From Acidimicrobiia bacterium (GTDB lineage: Bacteria; Actinomycetota; Acidimicrobiia; Acidimicrobiales; SZUA-35), in NCBI GenBank assembly GCA_029857855.1, contig JAOUGG010000045.1, positions 1-10,507 on the forward strand: a DNA stretch of 10,507 nt. Reading direction: 5' to 3'. Position numbers and translations under genes: made by a program. Below are positions 5,690 to 10,507 of this stretch, piece after piece. Each line of letters opens with the position of its first letter. Positions within the stretch are counted from its first letter, which is position 1. The notes below the pieces were generated by a model, which was not told where the DNA came from, made no database searches, and saw only the letters and a program-made list of their open reading frames with translations.

Positions 5690-6019
5690 TCAAAGACAGG
5701 GCCCGATCCAGGCGTTCGCCGCCGCCATTCCGAGGGCGGCGACCACCACGGCCAAGGCGACCAAGCGGATGCGCAGTCGGGCCGGAGCGGCGGCCGTCAT
5801 GACCAGCACCGGCACGACCGATGCGACGACGAGGATCACCCAACCGGCTGACCCGCCACCACCGCCATCGGCCCGCGGGGCCACCGGTTCCGAGTCGCAG
5901 CCGATCACCGCTTCGTTGATCGCCCCGAGTATCGCCAAGGCCATCGCCCACGACCCGATCAGCGAGACGGCCCAGACGCCACCCGCCGCCGGCGGGGAGA
6001 GCGAGGATCGTTCGGCCAT
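5690..6019 (-). CDS. Small hypothetical membrane protein
   Basis: This is a 109-residue protein with no family I recognise. It has three hydrophobic stretches: residues about 14-38 (VWAVSLIGSWAMALAILGAI), 58-78 (GWVILVVASVVPVLVMTAAA) and 84-106 (LVALAVVVAALGMAAANAW), with Arg residues between the second and third helices. A loop of Gly repeats links helices one and two. The frame runs further upstream to 6286, but only as Arg/Pro/His-rich sequence antisense-like to the dehydrogenase codons, so the ATG at 6019 is the sensible start. It begins 17 nt after the dehydrogenase stop and is probably cotranscribed. Whether it is a real protein rests on its membrane-like composition and position. Confidence 0.6.
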   Translation of the reverse strand: MAERSSLSPPAAGGVWAVSLIGSWAMALAILGAINEAVIGCDSEPVAPRADGGGGGSAGWVILVVASVVPVLVMTAAAPARLRIRLVALAVVVAALGMAAANAWIGPCL

Positions 6020-6036
6020 GGCCGGATGGCACCCGC

Positions 6037-7371
6037 CTACGACGAGCCGGTGAACAGTTGGCCCGAGGCGATGTGGGAAGCCGAGTGGGCGTCGGCGTCG
6101 CCCGACGCGATGTCGGCCTGGCGGTTGCGGACCTCGGCCCGGGCCACGACGTGATGGTGGACCTCGTCGGGCCCATCGGCCAGCCGAAGGGTGCGCTGGC
6201 TGTGCCACATGTCGGCGAGTGGGAACCACTGACTGATGCCTGCGGCGCCGTGGAACTGGATGGCCTCGTCGATGATGTCGCAGCACTTCTCCGGCACCAT
6301 GGCCTTGACCGCCGACACCCAGACCCGGGCCTCGGCGTTGCCGAGCGTGTCCATGGCCTTCGCCGCTCGCAGCACCATGAGCCGCATGGCCTCGACCTCG
6401 ATGCGACAGCGCGACACGACCTCCATGTTCTTGCCGAGATTGATCAGCTTCTTGCCGAAGCCCTCCCGGCTCAAACCGCGGTCGACCATCATGTCGATGG
6501 CCTTCTCGGCTGCGCCGATCGAGCGCATGCAGTGGTGGATGCGGCCCGGACCGAGGCGGAGCTGGGAGATCTCGAAGCCCCGTCCCTCACCCCAGAGGAT
6601 GTTGTCCTTTGGAACCCGGGCGTCGGTGAACCGGATGTGCATGTGGCCGTGCGGGGCGTCGTCCTGCCCGAACACGTGCATCGGGCCGACGATCTCGACA
6701 CCGGGGGCGTCGACGGGAACCAGGATCTGCGACTGCTGCTTGTAGGTGTCGGCGTCGGGGTTGGTCTTCACCATGGTGATCATGATCTTGCAGCGGGGAT
6801 CGCCGGCACCGGAGATGTAGAACTTCTCGCCGTTGATGACCCACTCGTCGCCGTCGGGCACGGCCTGGGTCTCGATCTGTTTGGCATCCGAGCTCATGAT
6901 GTGGGGCTCGGTCATCGCATATGCGGAACGGATCTTGCCCTCGAGAAGCGGCTCGAGCCACTGCTTCTTCTGTTCGGGGGTTCCGACACGCTCGAGCACC
7001 TCCATGTTGCCGGTGTCGGGAGCCGAGCAGTTGAGGCACTCGGAAGCGAGCCGGTTCTTGCCCAGTTCGTTGGCGATGTATGCGTAGTCGAGATTGCTGA
7101 GCCCCTGGCCGGTCTCGGCGTCGGGCAGGAAGAAGTTCCACAGGCCCTGCTCACGAGCCTTGTTCTTCGCCCCCTCCAGCAGTTCGAGTTGACCGGGTGC
7201 CCAACTCCACCGATCTTCCCGCCCCTCCCCCAACCGGTGGAACTCCTCGGTGATCGGGTCGACCTCGTCGCGGATGAAGGTTTTCACGGCCTCATAGAGC
7301 GGGCGGACCCCTTCCGACATCCGCAGATCGAAGTCGTCCATGCTGGCACTCTTGAGCGCTCCACCGGTCAT
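6037..7371 (-). CDS. Acyl-CoA dehydrogenase family flavoprotein (ACAD10/11-like)
   Basis: This is a 444-residue protein covering all three acyl-CoA dehydrogenase domains: an N-terminal helical domain (YEAVKTFIRDEVDPITEEF), a middle beta domain with the flavin/substrate block YAMTEPHIMSSDAKQIET and WVINGEKFYISGAGDP, and a C-terminal helical domain ending in FHGAAGISQWFPLADMWHSQRTLRLADGPDEVHHHV. Such enzymes oxidise acyl-CoA to enoyl-CoA with FAD, passing electrons to ETF. In the final block Asp399 sits where medium-chain dehydrogenase has its catalytic Glu; the ADGPDEVH form is typical of the ACAD10/11-like branch, so the substrate may be a longer or unusual acyl-CoA. The ATG at 7371 has AGAGGA 10 nt upstream; ATG 7341 is an alternative. 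The gene starts 217 nt after the K+ channel stop, so it likely has its own promoter, with TACTAT at 7459-7454 a weak -10 candidate. Confidence 0.93.
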   Translation of the reverse strand: MTGGALKSASMDDFDLRMSEGVRPLYEAVKTFIRDEVDPITEEFHRLGEGREDRWSWAPGQLELLEGAKNKAREQGLWNFFLPDAETGQGLSNLDYAYIANELGKNRLASECLNCSAPDTGNMEVLERVGTPEQKKQWLEPLLEGKIRSAYAMTEPHIMSSDAKQIETQAVPDGDEWVINGEKFYISGAGDPRCKIMITMVKTNPDADTYKQQSQILVPVDAPGVEIVGPMHVFGQDDAPHGHMHIRFTDARVPKDNILWGEGRGFEISQLRLGPGRIHHCMRSIGAAEKAIDMMVDRGLSREGFGKKLINLGKNMEVVSRCRIEVEAMRLMVLRAAKAMDTLGNAEARVWVSAVKAMVPEKCCDIIDEAIQFHGAAGISQWFPLADMWHSQRTLRLADGPDEVHHHVVARAEVRNRQADIASGDADAHSASHIASGQLFTGSS

Positions 7372-7588
7372 CGTGTTCACGTCCTCTCGTTGGCGGGCCC
7401 ACTCGGCAGGTTCGCACTCGGCGGCGAGCGATCGGTAGGGCCTTCGCTGCCCGATAGTACTTCCCGGCATGGCGTCGGGTACCAACTGGGAGCGGAATCG
7501 GCCGCCCGGTCGCCCCCCACCCCGAAATTCGCAGCGGAGACGACACGGGGTGTCACCTGAGGTCCGCAGAACGGAATGGGTCAGCGGG

Positions 7589-8593
7589 TCAGTGGGTGAG
7601 CGACCAGGAACGGGCCGCGTCCTGCTGCTCCGGCGTGCCGAGGGCGACGAGGATGTCGTTGTCTCTGAGCACGACGTCGCCGGTCACGTGATGCAGCCAC
7701 TCCCCGCTCGCCCGCCGTACTGCCAACACGGTCACACCGGTCTCCTGGCCGAGGTGGCACTGCCGCAGCGTCTGGCCGACGAGGCCGTTGCCTTCCGGGA
7801 TCTCGATCTCCCCGAGGCGAAGTTCCAGATCCTGATCGTGCATGGTCTCACCCAGGAACTCCGCCACGTTGGGATGGAGTAGGAACGACGCCATGCGGCT
7901 GCCACCGATCTCGTGGGGGTTCACAACCCGGTTGGCACCGGCGGAGCGGAGCTTGGGCCCGGCATCGGCGCCATTGGAACGGGCCACGATGAACAGATTC
8001 GGATTCAGCGCTCGGGCGGTCACGATGGCGTACATCGTGTCGGCGTCGGTGTCGAGAGCCACGACCAGATCCTTGGCCCGCTCGATACCGGCTTGCAGCA
8101 TGGTCTCATCGCTGGTGACGTCACCGCTCAGGAAGTAGACGCCCCGGACCTCCTCGTCGAGTTCGATCGCCTCCCGACGATCGACGATGACGATGTGTCG
8201 ATTTCGGCGAACCAGGCTGTGACCGATCGACTGGCCGACCTGGCCCCAACCGCAGATGATGGTGTGACCCTCCAGCGATTTCAGTGCGCGCACGGTTCTC
8301 GTCCTTTCCAGATGACCCCGGTAGTGCCCTTCCATGAGACCGTCCATGGTCACACCGATGGTGTACAGCGCCACGCCGACACCGATCAGAACCACGAACG
8401 AGGTGACCAGGCGGTAGGTGTTGTCGACCCGGCCGCCGACCTCGGTGAAACCGACGGTGGAGACGGTGATCAACGTTTGGTAGTAGGCATCGACCCAGCT
8501 GAGCCCGATGGCCCTGTAGGCCAACGTTCCGGCGGCCAGCACCGCTCCAAGGGCGGCGAGGCCCAAGCGGGTTCTTCGCCACGGGTCGATCAC
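7589..8593 (-). CDS. Two-helix potassium channel with cytoplasmic RCK (TrkA-N/TrkA-C) domains
   Basis: This is a 334-residue protein. Helix one is at about residues 10-30, the pore helix and selectivity filter at about 36-49 (TVSTVGF), and helix two at about 62-84. The RCK/TrkA-N Rossmann domain starts at 111 (TIICGWGQVGQSIG, with GxGxxG at 115-120) and an acidic residue ends the second strand (IVIVDRR), indicating nucleotide binding. The TrkA-C domain occupies the last 85 residues (LRLGEIEIPEGNGLVGQTL, then VLRDNDILVALG). This is the MthK-like plan of a ligand-gated K+ channel for turgor or membrane potential. The filter reads TVGFTE, not the usual TVGYGD. The GTG start at 8593 follows TACCCT by 7 nt, with no properly spaced ribosome binding site, so the mRNA is probably leaderless. 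Confidence 0.93.
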   Translation of the reverse strand: MIDPWRRTRLGLAALGAVLAAGTLAYRAIGLSWVDAYYQTLITVSTVGFTEVGGRVDNTYRLVTSFVVLIGVGVALYTIGVTMDGLMEGHYRGHLERTRTVRALKSLEGHTIICGWGQVGQSIGHSLVRRNRHIVIVDRREAIELDEEVRGVYFLSGDVTSDETMLQAGIERAKDLVVALDTDADTMYAIVTARALNPNLFIVARSNGADAGPKLRSAGANRVVNPHEIGGSRMASFLLHPNVAEFLGETMHDQDLELRLGEIEIPEGNGLVGQTLRQCHLGQETGVTVLAVRRASGEWLHHVTGDVVLRDNDILVALGTPEQQDAARSWSLTH

Positions 8594-8600
8594 CTCTCAG

Positions 8601-8606
8601 AGGGTA
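8601..8606 (-). promoter_or_regulatory. TANNNT -10 box of the K+ channel gene
   Basis: TACCCT on the minus strand, then 7 nt, then the GTG at 8593. The GAGAGG touching the GTG is too close to act as a ribosome binding site, which supports a leaderless start. The box lies in the 62-nt gap after the prs stop. Confidence 0.5.
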
Positions 8607-8655
8607 CTCGCCGCCGCGAACCCAGCGCGGCACTTCGCAGCGCCTGCCTACGCAG

Positions 8656-9648
8656 TTACACGTAGTGGGCGGCGAACTGGGCCCTTGCCGTCCAGTCGAA
8701 CATGGAACTCAGGCTCTCGCCGTAGCTGATGCGGCGGATGGCTTCGCTGAGCAGGCCGTCGACCGAGACCGTCTCGACCGGTGGGGCCAGCGGAGCCGGT
8801 TGGGTTTCGATCGAGTCGGTGACAAACAGCTTCCTGATCTTGGATTCGGCCAGCAGATCCATGGCCGACGGTGTGAACACCCCGTGGGAGATGGCGGCGT
8901 AGACGTCGGTGGCGCCCATGTCGAGCAGCTCGGCCGCGGTGCCGCACAGCGTGCGGCACGAGATGGCGAAGTCGTCGACGATCACCGCCTTCTTCCCCTC
9001 GACGGTGCCGAGGATGCCGAGAATCTCGGCCGAGTCGTCGTGGGCCGCCCGCACCTTGTCGGCAATGGCGACGGGACAGCCGAGATAGGTGGCGTACTCC
9101 CGCGCCTCCTTGGCGAAGCCGGTGTCGGCGGCGACGATCACCAGGTCGTCGACCGAATCGTCCATCTCCTCCATCAGCCGGTCGGCCAGGATGGGCAAGG
9201 CCATCAGGTTGTCGACCGGTACCGAGAAGAAGCCCTGGATCTGGGGAGCGTGCAAATCGATCGTGACGACCCGGTCGACCCCGGCCGCCTCCATGGCATC
9301 GGCGCACACCCGGGCCCGGATCGACACCCGGGGCTCGTCCTTCTTGTCGCCCTTGGCATAGCTGAAGTAGGGAATCACCGCGGTGACCGACTTGGCGCTG
9401 GCCCGCTTCAGGGCGTCGATGTAGAACAGCAGCTCCATGAAGTTGTCGTTCGCCGGGTAGACGGTGGTCTGCACGATGAACGTGTCGCGGCCGCGGACGT
9501 TCTCGCCGATGCGCACGAAGGTGTTGCCCTCCGAGAACGTGATCGTCTCGTTGAGGCCGACGGGCAGGCCGAGGTTGGCGCAGATGCGCTCGGTGAGTTT
9601 CCGGCTACCTTGCCCGGCGAAGATCGAGGTGTTTTCCATTTGGCTCAT
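8656..9648 (-). CDS. prs: Ribose-phosphate pyrophosphokinase (PRPP synthetase), divergent active-site loop
   Basis: This is a 330-residue protein aligned end to end with PRPP synthetases, which transfer pyrophosphate from ATP to ribose 5-phosphate for nucleotide, His and Trp synthesis. Conserved blocks are FSEGNTFVRIGENVRG (38-53), ANDNFMELLFYIDALKRASA (66-85), VIPYFSYAKGDKKDEPRVSI (91-110), TIDLHAPQIQGFFSVPVDNL (129-148) and SHGVFTPSA (254-262). The flexible-loop Lys198 and Arg200 are kept. The PRPP/ribose-phosphate loop is atypical: VIVDDFAISCRTL (residues 222-234), where classical enzymes have VDDxxDTGGTL, and the ATP-side block is AADTGFAKEAREYA in place of PDxGGxxRAR. DD and the final Thr remain. 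It is therefore a variant lineage, and activity is likely but unproven. The start is ATG 9648; no ribosome binding site is visible and TAATCC lies 6 nt upstream, again suggesting a short or absent leader. Confidence 0.9.
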   Translation of the reverse strand: MSQMENTSIFAGQGSRKLTERICANLGLPVGLNETITFSEGNTFVRIGENVRGRDTFIVQTTVYPANDNFMELLFYIDALKRASAKSVTAVIPYFSYAKGDKKDEPRVSIRARVCADAMEAAGVDRVVTIDLHAPQIQGFFSVPVDNLMALPILADRLMEEMDDSVDDLVIVAADTGFAKEAREYATYLGCPVAIADKVRAAHDDSAEILGILGTVEGKKAVIVDDFAISCRTLCGTAAELLDMGATDVYAAISHGVFTPSAMDLLAESKIRKLFVTDSIETQPAPLAPPVETVSVDGLLSEAIRRISYGESLSSMFDWTARAQFAAHYV

Positions 9649-9803
9649 AGGTTGGGATTACGCCGTGGGGTTGGGCCGCCGTGGCGGCTGGTGGTTGCCG
9701 CACCAACAAGTTGTGGCCAACTATAGATGGACCATGTGACAGCACTCCCAATCTGTGGCGCAATCATCTCGTCTTCTCCCGCCTCGTGGTCGTTCGCTGG
9801 TGG

Positions 9804-9843
9804 GAACGACCGGGATCGACCGCTTTCGCCCGCGAACGACCGG
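9804..9843 (+). repeat. Short direct repeats with 10-bp phasing before the hydrolase gene
   Basis: GAACGACCGG occurs at 9804-9813 and exactly again at 9834-9843, and GATCGACCGC lies at 9814-9823. Starts fall at multiples of 10 bp, so the copies face the same side of the helix. The array ends 3 bp before the proposed -10 box and may bind a regulator. No function is shown. Confidence 0.4.
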
Positions 9844-9846
9844 CGG

Positions 9847-9852
9847 TACCGT
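9847..9852 (+). promoter_or_regulatory. TANNNT -10 box of the hydrolase gene
   Basis: TACCGT is followed by TGCCTG and the GTG at 9859 (ATG at 9862 directly after). No ribosome binding site precedes either codon, consistent with leaderless initiation. No clear -35 box is seen. Confidence 0.45.
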
Positions 9853-9858
9853 TGCCTG

Positions 9859-10507
9859 GTGATGAGCGACGACCGAGTCCCCCGCTGGCGGACCATGTCT
9901 GACGACGAGCGTCAGCAGCAATACTCGCCCAGCACGATGCTCGACGGTCCGCTCGATCCCTATCTCGACGCCTACGCCCGCCGCAGCGCCGAGGCATACG
10001 AGACCGCCGAACGGGTGGAGACGATCCGCTACGGACCGGGCCCGGCCAACACGGTCGACCTGGCGCTCCCCGCGGTGCCGTCCGATGAGCCAGTCCCTCT
10101 CCACGTCTACATCCACGGTGGCTATTGGCAGCTGCTGTCGAAACGCGATTCGTTCTTCCTCGCTCCCGACTGCCTGGCCCGCAAGATGGCCTTCGCCACC
10201 GTCGACTACACCCTGGCCCCGGCGGCCACGCTCGATGAGATCGTCGACGAGTGTGTGGCCGCGCTCGCCACCCTCGGTGCGGTGGCCCCCGACCACGGCA
10301 TCGATCCCACCTCGATGGTGGTGTCCGGATCGTCGGCCGGCGGGCATCTCACGGCCATGGCGGCGCTCCGACTCCCTCCGGATCAACGACCGGCGGCGGT
10401 GATCGCTGTGTCGGGGATCTTCGAGCTCGAACCGCTGATCGGCACCTCGATCAACGACGCCGTCGGCCTCGACGTCGAACAGGCCCGGGCCAACAGTCCA
10501 CTGCTGC
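9859..10507 (+). CDS. Alpha/beta hydrolase, arylformamidase (kynurenine formamidase)-like, 3' partial
   Basis: The frame is open to the window end, giving 216 residues. Features match the arylformamidase-like branch: an N-terminal QYSPST segment followed by a stretch rich in Arg/Ala/Ser (YLDAYARRSAEAY), the oxyanion motif HGGYW at 86-90, then KRDSFFLAPDCL, VDYTLAP and the nucleophile elbow G-S-S-A-G at 157-161 with Ser159. SGIFELEPLIGTSINDAVGLD after it is also characteristic. The catalytic Asp and His would lie beyond the window. Arylformamidase splits N-formylkynurenine in Trp degradation, but many homologues act on other esters or amides, and no other kyn genes are seen nearby. Start choice is between GTG 9859 (6 nt after TACCGT), ATG 9862 and ATG 9895. 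It is divergent from prs. Confidence 0.88.
   Translation, partial: MMSDDRVPRWRTMSDDERQQQYSPSTMLDGPLDPYLDAYARRSAEAYETAERVETIRYGPGPANTVDLALPAVPSDEPVPLHVYIHGGYWQLLSKRDSFFLAPDCLARKMAFATVDYTLAPAATLDEIVDECVAALATLGAVAPDHGIDPTSMVVSGSSAGGHLTAMAALRLPPDQRPAAVIAVSGIFELEPLIGTSINDAVGLDVEQARANSPLL

Noticed and set aside
5690..6286. A longer form of the small membrane protein starting at 6286
   Set aside because: The extra 89 residues are Arg/Pro/His-rich and overlap the dehydrogenase 3' end in another frame; membrane-like sequence starts only after the ATG at 6019.
6058..7560. A 500-residue open frame on the plus strand opposite the dehydrogenase
   Set aside because: It is a high-GC shadow. The minus strand encodes a complete, recognisable acyl-CoA dehydrogenase, whereas the plus frame has no recognisable domain.
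7486..7588. Possible terminator hairpin after the K+ channel gene (ACCCCG/CGGGGT)
   Set aside because: The 6-bp stem has a loop of about 21 nt and no T tract, so it is not convincing.
8665..9726. A 353-residue plus-strand frame opposite prs
   Set aside because: It mirrors conserved prs codons, has Gly/Arg/His-rich composition and no domain pattern.
9721..10386. A 221-residue minus-strand frame at the right end
   Set aside because: It is antisense to the arylformamidase-like hydrolase, which has clear HGGYW and GSSAG motifs; the minus frame has no recognisable features.

Overview
The window is high-GC DNA from a bacterium that is most likely an actinomycete (Actinomycetota), perhaps an uncultured Acidimicrobiia-type lineage. 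This placement is an inference. It rests on base composition, on several start codons lying 6-7 nt downstream of a TANNNT box (leaderless-type genes), on an Rv0577/CFP30B-like double VOC protein, and on the general style of the proteins. No rRNA, tRNA, CRISPR array or insertion sequence was seen.

Layout. (1) 1-681 (+): C-terminal end of a large exported protein with two beta-sandwich accessory domains. (2) 735-3101: a probable redox locus. A minus-strand AhpD/carboxymuconolactone-decarboxylase-like gene (735-1316) diverges from a plus-strand run encoding a three-helix membrane protein, a DCC/DUF393 thiol-disulfide protein and a TetR regulator, with TetR-type palindromes in the divergent promoter. 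(3) 3099-3133: a perfect bidirectional terminator. (4) 3154-4300: a MarR regulator divergent from a cytosolic YceI-family protein, with three related MarR-type palindromes between them. (5) 4399-5666: a double-domain VOC protein convergent with a PhnB-type VOC protein. (6) 5690-9648 (-): small membrane protein, acyl-CoA dehydrogenase, two-helix K+ channel with RCK domain, and a divergent ribose-phosphate pyrophosphokinase. (7) 9859-end (+): an arylformamidase-like alpha/beta hydrolase, cut by the window end.

The main discovery is in region 2. The AhpD-like gene is interrupted by a single in-frame TGA at 1068-1070, exactly where the second cysteine of the CxxC active site belongs (C-A-Y-TGA). 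The frame stays open and family-like on both sides. Five nucleotides after the TGA begins a 36-nt hairpin (1027-1062, minus strand) with the geometry of a bacterial SECIS element: a 5-nt apical loop with G at its second position, 20 nt from the TGA. Several neighbouring genes end in TGA, so the codon is not generally reassigned. The best reading is one 193-residue selenoprotein with a CxxU active site, which ordinary gene callers would split into two fragments. Its neighbour with CxxCxxC and the TetR operators suggest a regulated thiol/selenol redox unit.
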